Below, one piece after another: positions 1 through 9,835 of a stretch of 64,000 nucleotides of DNA. This stretch comes from Entoloma clypeatum (Eukaryota > Basidiomycota > Agaricomycetes > Agaricales > Entolomataceae). How positions within the stretch are numbered: position 1 is the stretch's first letter; every line of letters begins with the position of its first letter. The position numbers and the translations under genes were made by a program. Under the pieces are notes generated by a model. The model had not been told where the DNA came from. It did not search any database and worked only from the letters and a program-made list of their open reading frames with translations. The stretch spans positions 2,604,001 to 2,668,000 of the forward strand of contig OY751489.1 of the NCBI GenBank assembly GCA_963565915.1. Reading direction: 5' to 3'.

Positions 1-58
1 AACATCCTTCAATGTGTTGAGAGAATTTGTAGTCGAGGTCTTGAGGCATAGAAGTATG

Positions 59-1702
59 CTAAACAAGGGAATCAAAGTAATAAGTTAAACAATTGTCAAT
101 GGAAGTAAGAGATGAATTGAAAGTCTTAGGGTTAACGATCTTGAATTCGGGCTTGCATTGGACAAAAGAAAATTCGAAATCTTGATGGGAATCGAGCAAG
201 GTTGAGGTTTTGGATGGGGAAATTGAAGAACTAGAGTCGACTTCCCAAACAGAGTCATCGTCGTCGATGTATAAAGAAATTATGTCGAATTTGTCGTTGT
301 AGCTTGGAACCAATCGGCAAATGTTCAAATCTTGACGTTGAAGAGTGGTCGCGTTCAAGTTCTCGTTGTCAGCTTGAGAGACAGTCATGTTGGCAGATGG
401 TATAGGCTCTCTGGGGAGAGAAGTATCAGCGTTAGAATCATTGTTGAGATAGAAGGATATGATATCAAAATCTTCGGAATCTTGTATGTCAGAATGCATT
501 AGTGAAGCGTTGAAGTTTTGATTGATATGTTGACCAAAGAGAGTCGAACGACCAAGGCGCACGAGGTCTCCGATTGTAAATGGTGGTAGAATGTTGTCGA
601 TTTTTGCCAGATGGCCCTGCTGATATTCATGAAGCAGCTGAGTGCGATACATAGAAAGACCAAGGAGCGCCAGTTCGCGGAAGCTAAAGCCAGAAGGATC
701 ATAACCAGGCAACAGATTTATCAAAGAAAAGAGATGGCTTAGCGCTGGTGTCTGTTTATTCGGAAGAACAGCATTCGAGCATTCGTTGACCGTTTGTGGT
801 ATTGGAGGGGGCCCATCTTGGCAGGACTTGAGTCTCAACGACGTTGGACAATGCTGAGCGAAACTTGAGGATGTCGAGCACAAGGTATTTGCAATGGAGG
901 ATGACAATGGTGGCGAAGGTGATGAAGGTGGAATGTAGGGCTTGCATGGTTGCTGTTCGTGAGTAGCATTCAAACTCGACGGTGTTGAGCAATGTGTAGA
1001 CGGTTCGGGCGATGGGGTTGGTAAAGAAGGATGGGCGAAACGTCGATGTTGGTGTCGATGGGCGACCGGGAAGGAAGTTGATGTCGTGGGTCGTATTTGG
1101 CTTGAAGTTCCTGATGGCTGGGATGACGTTTTGATGGAAGATGATCTCGTCGAAGTTTCAGGCAATGACGTGACATGAATGGAAAAATTATCGAGAACAA
1201 GTTCAGGTTGCTTCTGGGTATGCCAAAGAAGACCTGAAACGCCACCGTGAGTTCCACGAGAAGAAGGTAAAGGCTCACCGTTGGGGAGACTTAGGACCTT
1301 GCCATCCAGGGACCAAATAACGAGGCCTTTGTTGATGAGCTTGTCAACTTCAGGGCAAAAGCGGATACCGGGATCATGGTCGCGCGTGTCGCATATAAGG
1401 CACCTACGGCGGTCACGGCGCCGAGACGGTTTAGAGAAGGACGTACCTTGTCGAAGAAGAATGTCAATCGTAGACTGCAGTTGCTGAACGAGCTTGGAAA
1501 GGGCTTCAATTTTTGATGAGAGGGCTTCGGTCGTGTCGGATGATGTGGAACTTGAGTCATGATGGGATCGTTGCAGGTGTTGTTTCTGGGTTGGCGAGTC
1601 GGCGGTTTTGGTGCCAAAATTGTCACTTGAGGACGAGGGTGCAATATCAAAAGAAAGAGGTGGTGACTCGTGTTTGCTATGTGTCGAATATCGAGATGCC
1701 AT
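59..1702 (-). CDS. Gag-like protein of a Gypsy-type retrotransposon
   Basis: Uninterrupted 547-codon frame starting at the ATG at 1702. The N-terminal 60 residues are Ser/Thr-rich. A short heptad-like stretch (about residues 58-85, EALSSKIEALSKLVQQLQ) suggests a coiled coil. It is followed by a zinc-knuckle-like motif, C-x2-C-x4-H-x6-C (CLICDTRDHDPGIRFC, about residues 101-116), two residues longer than the canonical C-x2-C-x4-H-x4-C. The following 'LPNGEPLP' is typical of agaricomycete gag-like proteins as I remember them. The rest is low-complexity Ser/Pro sequence. No protease or polymerase follows before the window edge at base 1, so pol, if present, lies outside. The reading as gag is inference from the knuckle and composition; the frame itself is clear. 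Confidence 0.6.
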   Translation of the reverse strand: MASRYSTHSKHESPPLSFDIAPSSSSDNFGTKTADSPTQKQHLQRSHHDSSSTSSDTTEALSSKIEALSKLVQQLQSTIDILLRQGTSFSKPSRRRDRRRCLICDTRDHDPGIRFCPEVDKLINKGLVIWSLDGKVLSLPNGEPLPSSRGTHGGVSGLLWHTQKQPELVLDNFSIHVTSLPETSTRSSSIKTSSQPSGTSSQIRPTTSTSFPVAHRHQHRRFAHPSLPTPSPEPSTHCSTPSSLNATHEQQPCKPYIPPSSPSPPLSSSIANTLCSTSSSFAQHCPTSLRLKSCQDGPPPIPQTVNECSNAVLPNKQTPALSHLFSLINLLPGYDPSGFSFRELALLGLSMYRTQLLHEYQQGHLAKIDNILPPFTIGDLVRLGRSTLFGQHINQNFNASLMHSDIQDSEDFDIISFYLNNDSNADTSLPREPIPSANMTVSQADNENLNATTLQRQDLNICRLVPSYNDKFDIISLYIDDDDSVWEVDSSSSISPSKTSTLLDSHQDFEFSFVQCKPEFKIVNPKTFNSSLTSIDNCLTYYFDSLV

Positions 1703-1926
1703 GATGTCTCGGGATCAAATATAATCACGATACGAGTATATCAGCGTACGATGGAGGTAAAAGAAACTTAACTTGATGATGATACGAGAGGGTCCGCCCC
1801 TCGTACGCAACAGAAAGCAAACAGTCCAGAAGTCCGCCCTTGGAGATCGAGGAGGATAAAATCAGCGGAAAGCTGAAAACACGATCCAATGACACGGAAA
1901 ACCAGTCCCCTGTCTCGGTCACCACT

Positions 1927-2236
1927 TGTGGAGGTGCGAACCGACTACGGACGGAGCAGGCGGTCGCAGGGAAGTCTCCGGAGAGCAGAGGTGACTGGTC
2001 GGTCGGGATCGGACACAGAACGAAGGCCGTGAAGAAAGAGCACGCGGAGACTTGTTCTCAAACGCGGCTGAGAGAGATGGGGGAAAGGAAGAAAAGATCG
2101 ATTCTGTTCCCTTGGGAAAAGAAGTACAGGAAGGTTCATTATATACGAGAAATCATAATTAATAATATAAGGACTTCGAGTGTCATTGAGACGTCACTGA
2201 AATCCGAGAAACGACAGGAAGTGATCTGTCTGTACA
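1927..2236 (-). repeat. Putative 5' LTR/leader of the gag element
   Basis: On the minus strand this stretch begins TGTACAGACAG and ends CACCTCCACA, followed two bases later by TGGTGACCGAGAC, a plausible tRNA-type primer site. A TATATAAT box sits inside it (minus strand, about 2139-2147), pointing toward gag. The boundaries rest only on TG...CA ends and position; no second LTR copy is in the window. Confidence 0.35.
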
Positions 2237-2257
2237 GTGCATAGCACTACTACAACG

Positions 2258-2396
2258 GCGGCGCAACACATACGTTGAAGCCATGTCCCTCCCCTTCGTC
2301 GTTCCTCTGCATTTCCAGAGTTTCCGCTCCGGTCTCAGTCCTACATCCGACCTCCGACGGACTCTGATGAAGCTCCGACTTTTCACCTACTTAACA
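2258..2396 (+). repeat. Truncated LTR 3' end, same family as the solo LTRs at 14061 and 30430
   Basis: This 139-bp piece closely matches the reverse complement of 14061-14198, including the shared block 2261-2288 and the end CACCTACTTAACA at 2396. It reads on the plus strand and stops abruptly near 2258, where the putative LTR of the minus-strand gag element begins, which suggests one element inserted in the other. Confidence 0.65.
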
Positions 2397-2448
2397 GAAC
2401 CATTCATCAGTGGATAGCATGAACAGTGCTGGTTGGCTGGACATGGCC

Positions 2449-2467
2449 GGGGGGGGGGGGGGGGGGG
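2449..2467. repeat. Poly-G homopolymer, 19 bases
   Basis: A run of 19 consecutive G residues follows CATGGCC. Such runs are prone to length error in assembly and can form G-quadruplex structures. Confidence 0.95.
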
Positions 2468-2479
2468 TCGGTTTGGATT

Positions 2480-2810
2480 ATCGGGAGAAATAGTTTATTC
2501 TTTTGTGAGTCGTTCAACAGCAAAGGGTGGGGCCCATAACCTGTTATAAGTTAGATTCTCAGTTGATGTATAATGGCGAGTTTGACTATATATTCAGTAC
2601 CTGTTATAAGTTAGATTCTGCATACGCAATAGTAAGTAAACTGTAAATAAGTTAAGTGGGTAACATACCTCAGTCGACGTATAATGGCAAGTTCGACTGA
2701 GGTATCAGTAGTCAGGATAGATAAATAAATATGTATGTAACGAGACATGAATGTAAGTATGAATGTAGATATGAATGGAAACCATGGGCCTCAATACTGA
2801 TAGGGGGCAT
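2480..2810 (+). other. Non-coding 3' end of a retroelement with local repeats
   Basis: No gene seen. A 20-base phrase (CCTGTTATAAGTTAGATTCT) occurs twice (about 2540 and 2600). A second phrase around GTATAATGGCRAGTT also occurs twice (about 2570 and 2680). The stretch ends in a purine tract (TAGGGGGCAT, 2801-2810) directly before an LTR-like TGTTATGGG, as expected for the 3' untranslated end of a Gypsy element. Confidence 0.45.
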
Positions 2811-3026
2811 TGTTATGGGTATTGCGGGAGCACGTATGAGCCACTTTCAACAACCACAGATGTGACTACAGGAGATGATAGCTATGAGCGACTGTAGGTA
2901 GAGAGGGAGATCAGATACTCATGTCCTCAGGGTCAGAAAGAAGTAACAACCGAGGATCGTGTGCCATACCCGGTTCAAGTATATATACCACGAGGACCGT
3001 CACGTGGTCGTGTACAGTACGTAACA
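2811..3026 (+). repeat. LTR-like segment directly upstream of AOS1
   Basis: Begins TGTTATGGGT right after a polypurine tract and ends TACGTAACA (216 bp), giving TGTT...AACA termini. It contains a TATATATACC box near 2980 pointing toward AOS1. No matching second LTR is in the window and a TSD cannot be tested. The end lies 49 bp before the AOS1 ATG. Confidence 0.5.
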
Positions 3027-3074
3027 CACCGAATACAGAAATGGACAAAGGTCCAACAGAAGCCCCATCCTATC

Positions 3075-4447
3075 ATGTCAGCTCCCCAGGTCGCGATTAC
3101 GGCTGCAACAACGTCCATAAATACGCCTCAAACCATTACCGAGGAGGAGGCGAGTCGCTATGATCGCCAAATGAGACTTTGGGGTCTTGAGGCTCAGCAG
3201 AGGTTCGTCTTATATGATGCCACGCCTCTTTATAGACTATTAACGAGATGGATAGGATGCGGAACGCGACCATATTGGTTGTAAGATTACAAGGGACTGC
3301 GACAGAGGCCATTAAAAACATGGTGCTTGCCGGAGTAGGAAAATTGATAATTGTGGATAATGAGGATGTCTCGGGGGAAAATCTGGGCGCTGGGTTCCTA
3401 TTCAGAGACGAAGATGTGGGAAAGAAAGTGAGATTTCTTCCCCGACCTCACGCCCGCGCATGTTCACCCGTTCATTGTCCGTAGAGGCTTGATGCGGCAA
3501 AATCCAGAATAGAAAGCCTGAATCCTCTCGTGGTAGTGGAGATGATATCAACAGCTTCCATTCTGCAAGGCGAGGCCTTCGAGAAACTCGTCAAAAGTGT
3601 TGATCTGGTGTGTGTTACTGATTGGTACCGAGATGACCTCGTAAGTCCGTTGTTGGCTATGTTTCCCGCCTCTTGTGACAAGAAAACCAGGTCCGGATGA
3701 ATGAAGTTTGTCGCAAGAATAGAAAACCATTCTATGCCGGAGGGACATACGGTCTTTTTGGTTACATATTTTGTGACCTATTAGATCACGAGTATATTGC
3801 ATTGTGAGTCCTCAGCGATGTTTGTGTTTGCATCCTGCCCACCTTCATCTTGTGTCCGCTGTCTCCCAGAGATCGCTCAGCTACCAAAGAGGGCCCGAAG
3901 GATGTCAGAAAAACAACCAGCTATACACCATTGAGTAATGCGCTACGTCATCGCTGGACCAATTTGACGAAGAGACAAACAAAGGAAGTCAACCCAGCCG
4001 TCTTATTTTCTATCCTTGGTGAGCTGAATTTTCCTTGTCTTGATGATGACATCTTGACAAACTACTCGACAGCAATCTGGCAATATCAGACACTTCATGA
4101 TGGCAGTCTTCCGGCAGATGAGAGTACAGTTGATGAGCTAAAGTCAATCGCAAATAGTTTGATCATCGAAGCTGACGTGAACAAGCAAGTTCTGACAAAG
4201 GCACCTGAAGATCTCATTAGGTACAGTTCTGAACGATTTGAGGTGTGGATTTCTCTCACATTCGGCTTACAGGACACTGTCAACCACGGCTGCATATGAG
4301 TTCTCTCCAGTGTGTGCCATTGTCGGTGGTATGCTTGCTCAAGATATTCTCAAGGCCCTGGCCGCTCGCGAGCCTCCGATTATTAACTTCTTTACTTTCG
4401 ATGGTAATACCGGAGGAGGCACAGTATCCCGGATGAATATGTCCTGA
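3075..4447 (+). CDS. AOS1: SUMO-activating enzyme subunit 1 (AOS1/SAE1-like)
   Basis: Non-catalytic half of the SUMO E1 heterodimer; with UBA2 it adenylates SUMO in the nucleus. Six exons join in frame to 364 codons: 3075-3202, 3256-3427, 3485-3640, 3691-3803, 3870-4220, 4273-4447, with GT-AG introns of 50-66 bp. The N-terminus carries the ThiF/E1 signature RYDRQMRLWGLEAQQR followed across intron 1 by MRNATILVV. The nucleotide-binding loop region reads QGTATEAIKNMVLAGVG, then DNEDVSGENLGAGF. The C-terminal motif is INFFTFDGNTGGG. No catalytic cysteine domain is present, as expected for this subunit. The ATG at 3075 is chosen because homologues start shortly before the RYDRQ motif. An LTR-like segment ends 49 bp upstream, so the promoter may be LTR-derived. 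No broken codons seen. Confidence 0.9.
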
Positions 4448-4505
4448 TTGTACAGTTGTTCGTCTGTTGAAATTCCACTGAGAATGACAATTTTTTTTCC
4501 GAATT

Positions 4506-4799
4506 TTATTTCAGGGCGCCCTGCCAGTCGCGCACGACGAATCCTGAAATCTCCTTTTTCAAGTTTGCCATGGCATCGTGGATATTATCTCCTTCGATTT
4601 TATAGGCGTGCAAGAACTTTTGCGTAGAATCAGCGAGGAAAATCGGTTTCTCCTCATTTTGCAAGGTAAACCCTACGCCCAATATTGCGAAAGAGCTACC
4701 TTGCATGTTGAAAAGCTCCACTCTTAGTGCTGAACGTATAGCCCTGTCGGTAGAGGTGCCGCGAAGGTTCAACGCGAGACGGGCGTAATCTATCATCAT
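4506..4799 (-). CDS. Small hypothetical protein
   Basis: A 97-codon frame (starts MMIDYARLALNLRG, ends RDWQGALK) facing AOS1 tail to tail, with 58 bp between the two stop codons. It has no low-complexity bias, signal peptide or membrane segment, and its mixed composition looks coding. An in-frame stop lies shortly upstream, so the ATG at 4799 is the likely start unless a 5' exon exists. I do not recognise the family and assign no function. Confidence 0.45.
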   Translation of the reverse strand: MMIDYARLALNLRGTSTDRAIRSALRVELFNMQGSSFAILGVGFTLQNEEKPIFLADSTQKFLHAYKIEGDNIHDAMANLKKEISGFVVRDWQGALK

Positions 4800-4915
4800 C
4801 TGACTTCCGTCGTGATACCTTTAGCGATATGGATCAACACCTTTGACAGGAACATCAGCTTGTGGCTGAACTCTGTATGTGTGAGCTACCACTTGTCTGA
4901 CAACCTGGTGAAAGG

Positions 4916-5506
4916 ATGTCAATCACTGAACGAGGCAGCATGAATGTAATGGATTGTATTGTCGTCGGGTCAGGCCATGCAGGCAGCTGCACCGCCCTCG
5001 CTGCGGTGGAAGAAGACGAGGCATTGACATATTGGTCTCGAAGTCCTGATTATAGACAAGTGCCCAGAAGAATGGGGGGAATGGCTATTTCAACCTACTG
5101 CACATGGAGGAACTTTCGATCTGCTTCCGGTCATCTCGAATGCACCCCCATTAGACATCACCGAGCTCATTGTTATGACCCCGTACTCGCAGGACCAGAT
5201 ATCGTGCACCTTGCAGGTGGGAAGTCCGACCCAATGCTTGTGAAGGCGTTGGTGGAAAATTCGCGTGAGACCAGAGTTGGCTGGATGGGCATGTCGGCAT
5301 TCCTTTTATTCTCTTTCAATTGGCAAGCATGTGAGATCAACGGGCGGCAGAAATTCTGGGGCGGCATGGTTCTCAGTGTGGAGGATGGAGGGAAGGCATC
5401 GCAATTCCTACAGATTTGGCTAGTGGGGCTATTTCGGGCTAGTACTAGTGCCTACTAGCCCGAAATAGTTCAATAATCACAAGTTCAATAATCTAGGTCA
5501 GATCAA
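4916..5506 (+). pseudogene. Broken FAD-dependent fumarate-reductase/tricarballylate-dehydrogenase-like flavoprotein
   Basis: The N-terminus MNVMDCIVVGSGHAGSCTA is a dinucleotide-binding fold (GxGxxG). Downstream phrases typical of this family appear in different frames: an AGGKSDP block followed by LVKALVENSRE, then NGRQKFWGGMVLSVEDGGK. The regions between are scrambled by frame changes, and the gene stops where the Copia LTR begins (5507). This is therefore an interrupted, 5'-only flavoprotein remnant; the missing 3' portion is not seen beyond the Copia element. Assignment to the fumarate reductase/succinate dehydrogenase flavoprotein superfamily is by motif memory. Confidence 0.6.
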
Positions 5507-5808
5507 TGTTAGAACAGCATATGAACACATCAACACTGGAGGTTATCACGGTGGGTGTGTTGTCTTGCAGTCCTAGTATACTCTATGCTACGCGCTATGG
5601 AACATGTATTCTACGATAGAGATGAAACCTACTACTAACCTTGAGAGGTGTTTGCAGGTGGGGGTTACTCGGTAAGAGTGTTATATTGCACAGAGAATAA
5701 GGACAGTCTTATATACTAGTCTACTTATTTGTACATTATTTGTATGTCATGGGATTGAGCACATGACGCTATAGATGAAAGATCTATAGGAGTGGAATTC
5801 GTTCAACA
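5507..5808 (-). repeat. 3' LTR of the Copia element
   Basis: Read on the minus strand it starts TGTTGAACGAATTC directly after the polypurine tract GAGGGGGAG (5809-5817) and ends GTTCTAACA at 5507, giving a 302-bp LTR with TGTT...AACA ends. The downstream end (5507) abuts the broken flavoprotein gene. The 5' LTR is missing. Confidence 0.7.
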
Positions 5809-5834
5809 CTCCCCCTCGATGTGTATACATCGGA

Positions 5835-8800
5835 TTATGAAAATGTCAAGCCTAAATGTTGGCAACATCTTTCAAAGAGTTCCCGACTAAGATTTTTAGT
5901 TAGCATATCCGCGGGATTGGATGTGCCTTCAATGTACTCTACAGTGATCAATCCACGAGAGATGTATTCTCGGATGACGTGATATCTTAGATTGATATGT
6001 TTAGTACGGCGTTCCTGTACAGGGTTGTTCCCAATAAAGATTGAGCCATGATTGTTGGCATAGATCGGGACATTCTGCATTAGAAAGCCAATCTCCTGGA
6101 AGAGCTGGATTACCCATTTTACTTGGCGGCCACAATCAGACATCGCCATGTACTCTGCTTCAGTAGATGAGTGAGCAATGGTTTTTTGTAGATGACAAGT
6201 CCAGCCTACAGAAGCACCTGCAAGCTTCAGGAAAAAGCCGGTGCAGCTTTGACACTTAATTTTGTCGGATGCCCAGTCAGAATCCATGTAGGCATGTCAG
6301 CCCACATTTTGATCACCGGAATATGTCAGTCAGTAATCAGAAGTGCCCATGAGATAGCAGATTATATACTTTGCTTTATCAACGTGTTCCTGGGTAGGAT
6401 TTGCCGAAAACTGTGATAACGTAATCATGGCAAAGGCAATGTCGGGTTGGTACCGATCATTAAATATAGCAGAGACCCTATGATCTGCTGAAATTGTGAT
6501 CGAAGCGCAGCAGTGCCAGTGCCAGCATTTGCTGTCCGCTTGTATCCAGTAGGTAGAGGAGTCTTGGTGATCGTTGCATTTGTCATGCCAAATCTCTCTA
6601 CAACTTTCTGTAAATAGGCACATTGATCGATCATGATCATATTCTTGGTACATGTGATGCACATTCTCAAGAATTCAGTGGGTTCACCTAGATCACAAGA
6701 TTCCCAAATAGCCATGAATTTGGCTCTTTTAACAGTTGTAAGCTTAGCGTCTGGTCCCATGAACATTGCATCATCAACATAGATTATTGCTAGTACGATG
6801 GTTCCGTTCGGGGAATAGAAAACAAAGATTCCGGCGTCAGATATAACCCTTTGGAAACCTAGTTTCTTCATGGATTTCTCCATGGCATGCCACCATGCAA
6901 GTCCAGCCTGCTTTAAACCGTAAATAGCCTTATGCAGGCACCAAACAAGAAGTTCTTTGCCTTTTATTTTGAAGCCTTCAGGTTGCATCATGTATAACTC
7001 TTCCTGGAGTTTCCCATAAAGGAAAGCAGCAGTTACGTCAAGCGCGAGAATCACCCAACTCTCAAGCGTGGCGGTAGCAAGCATGAGACGTACTGTCTCG
7101 AATCGAACTACGGGAGAGAATACCTCATCGAAATTGATTCCCTCGATTTGCGAGAACCCTTGTGCAACAAGCCAAGCCTTTTTACGGCTGTCAGTCTTTA
7201 TGTCAAAGACCCATCGTGACCCGATGGCCTTCTGTCTGGTCGGTAAAGGTGTTAGATCATAGACATCATGCCGCTTGATGCTATCAAGTTCCTTACAGCA
7301 TGCGTCCAACCACTCATCCTGGAGGTTTTTCGGCATTTTGGCAATGTCATGAAACTTCATCTCCCAGATATCATGGAACTGTGAGAGATTAGATTCAGAG
7401 TGAGGAACGGCTGATGCAAGTAGCGTGTTCAACTCAGCAATCTGTTTTGTGTCTCCCCCTCATTTCCAAACTAATCGTTCTAGGTACAAGTTAAATGCTT
7501 TTGGACCTAGCTCCACATCATTCATCATTTTGCGCAGTAAGCTCTCCGCATCCGTATCTTCCAAAGGTTTGTCATCAGGAACTTTGGGGTCACTGGGAGG
7601 AGTACTGGAAGATCCACTAGGCCCTGCATCAGGTGGGGCTAAGGAGGAACTAGGTTCCACTTCTTCCTGTCGTGATCGGGGAACATTGCAGAGCCGGGAA
7701 GGCTCACACTGTTGTTTCTCTTGATTCACGGCTTCACACCAAGAGCATGTGCGATTGATGTCACGTTGTTGTTGCGTGGGGTGCCGTTGCTCCCCGTAGA
7801 TCCGTTGAGGCGGGTTAGCATTCCTTCATGGTTGAGGGACATCAGCAGGCGGAGGATTCGCCGGCTGGTTCAGGACCTCAGGGTCATCCTGATTTGAAGG
7901 TGGTACATCAGCGCCGTCGCGCTGGTTTCCATTTGGAGCAGAAGGGGGATCAGAGGATTCATCTCTGCTTGGCTAATTACACCGGCAGGAATGATAATGA
8001 ACATCTCTGTCTCCGAAGTGGTGATCAACATCGTCATCAGGGTTTCCGTCATCCTGAGACTCATCATGGGAAGGCTCATATCCCATGGGTGTGTGTTGTG
8101 GCACTTTGGTATCTGGACACCTCGGAAAGAGTGTTTCATCGAATACCACGGTAGTACCAATAAAGATACTGTTTTTATCAGTCATAAACTGATATGCTTT
8201 CATTCCCGGTTTAAAACCCATAAAGGTCATAAGCTCCGCTCATGGATTTAATTTATTCACATGGCATTCTTCAGGAATATAAACATAGGCAGTGCAGCCT
8301 AAAACACGGAGATTAGATACATCTGGTTTTTCCCCTTTTAGTGATTCAAAAGGTGTTTTCCAATAAAGTCATTTAATTGGTGTGCAATTATAGACATGCA
8401 TGGCATGTAAAACGCAAAACTCCCAGCATGATTGTGGTAAGCAGGCAGCAAATCACATCACCTGTGCTTTCTCTACAATGGTGCGGTTAATCCTTTCGGC
8501 TCGACTGTTTTGTTGGGGTGTATTAGGAGCTGAAATTTCCACGGCAATTCCAAGATCCTTGAGGTATTTTACTACCCCAGTTTCCTTTTTGAACTCTCCC
8601 CCTCCATCAAAATGCCATCGGCAAAATTGGGCATTAAACTGGGTTTTCATAAGTGTTGTCCACTTTTTGAATGCATCAGAGGTATCGGATTTGAGTTTCA
8701 ACAATACCGTCCAAGCATGCCCAGAATAGTCATCCAAGAAGCTGACGTAGTATTTAAATTTGTGATAGGAGGCAATTGGAAACTCTTTGAGGTCCGAATG

Positions 8801-9835
8801 GAGCAACTCAAAGGGTCTGGAAGCACGTGAAGATGAAGGAGGGAAGCTTTTCAACCTCAACTTTGCTTCTGCGCAGGGATGGCATGGCTTATCCTTAAGG
8901 GGAAATTGGACATCCCTTGGGAATCCATCACATGCATCGGGTGCCTTTTTCAGGACATCTTTACCAGGGTGTGCAAACCGCTGATGCCAAATGCTGTAAT
9001 TGGCTTTATAGACATCGATATTTCTAGCATTTAGCTGTGTGATTTGTTCAACACGTGTATTTACCCAGTATATTGTTGAACTGGGAAAATGAGGTTCACA
9101 TCTTAGTACACACTTTCCATCTTTGAAGAAACTAAGATTGTCAGCTGAGCCAGCGACATTTAATCCAGATTCTTGAAGAATTTCACCCATTGACATGAGG
9201 CAAGTGGAAAGCTCTGGGATGTGTAGAACTGGATAAAGCCGAGTCGTTAGACTTCTTGGCTTTCCTTGAAATGATGGTATCATGTGAGTGATAAACATGG
9301 TCTCTCTTCCTTTTATAGAGATCTTTGCTTTGCCCACAGTTTGGGCAGTACAGACAGATTTCTCTTCTTCATATGTTGCAAAGTCACTCATCTCTGTGGT
9401 GAAGTGCATACTAGCGCCGGAATCCATGATCCACTCAGCGTCATTAGTATCTTTGGATTTGTTCTTACATTTCGAACATGAGGCAAAATGATCATATATT
9501 TCCTCCATGAAGGAGGCAGCAATGACAGGTGATTTAAGATAACTACAACCCAGTTCTAGTGACTCATTATGAATCTGGGTGTGTTCTTCTGTCATTGTGT
9601 GCTCATGTGAAACTTGTGAAAGAACGTACCTCGGGTCGTCACATGACGATCCTCCGAAAAGCTCATTATCAACTTCATCTGCCCAACTGAAACATGTCCG
9701 CTTGGACGGTCCAGGTTCATCTTCATCATACTCATACTCCTCATCGAAGTCCATCACCGTATCAGCATCATAATCTTGGCATTCCATCAGAAACAGGGAA
9801 GCTTCATCCATTACCTCATTGTCAGGGGTCGAATA
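5835..9835 (-). pseudogene. Copia polyprotein remnant (protease, integrase, RT, RNase H)
   Basis: From 9835 downward: acidic spacer; protease motif WIMDSGASMHFT (about 9430); GAG-pre-integrase and integrase core with SIWHQRFAHPG, LHSDL, FLDDYSG and DGGGEFKKETG, ending near 8453. A frameshifted linker follows (8450-7433). Reverse transcriptase is at 7432-6425, with QGFSQIEGINFDEVFSPVV, LDVTAAFLYG and catalytic YVDDA. After another break, RNase H at 6287-5835 shows HSSTEAEYMAMSDC and the terminal NPADMLTK phrase. At least three frame changes or stops separate these blocks. The N-terminal gag part is missing because the frame enters the Tc1 repeat at 9836. Confidence 0.9.

Larger units (their letters stand above)
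5507..9835 (-). mobile_element. Degenerate Ty1/Copia retrotransposon, 5'-truncated
   Basis: The minus strand carries protease, integrase, reverse transcriptase and RNase H in the Copia order (integrase before RT), then the polypurine tract and 3' LTR. The 5' end (gag, 5' LTR) is absent: coding sequence runs into the terminal inverted repeat of the Tc1 element at 9836. Multiple stops and frame changes show it is dead. Confidence 0.9.

Noticed and set aside
2921..3284. Upstream ATG frames for AOS1 (starts at 2921 and 2961)
   Set aside because: They lie in the LTR-like segment; the 2961 frame is in phase with exon 1, but the added residues do not resemble the family N-terminus. The ATG at 3075 gives the expected start.
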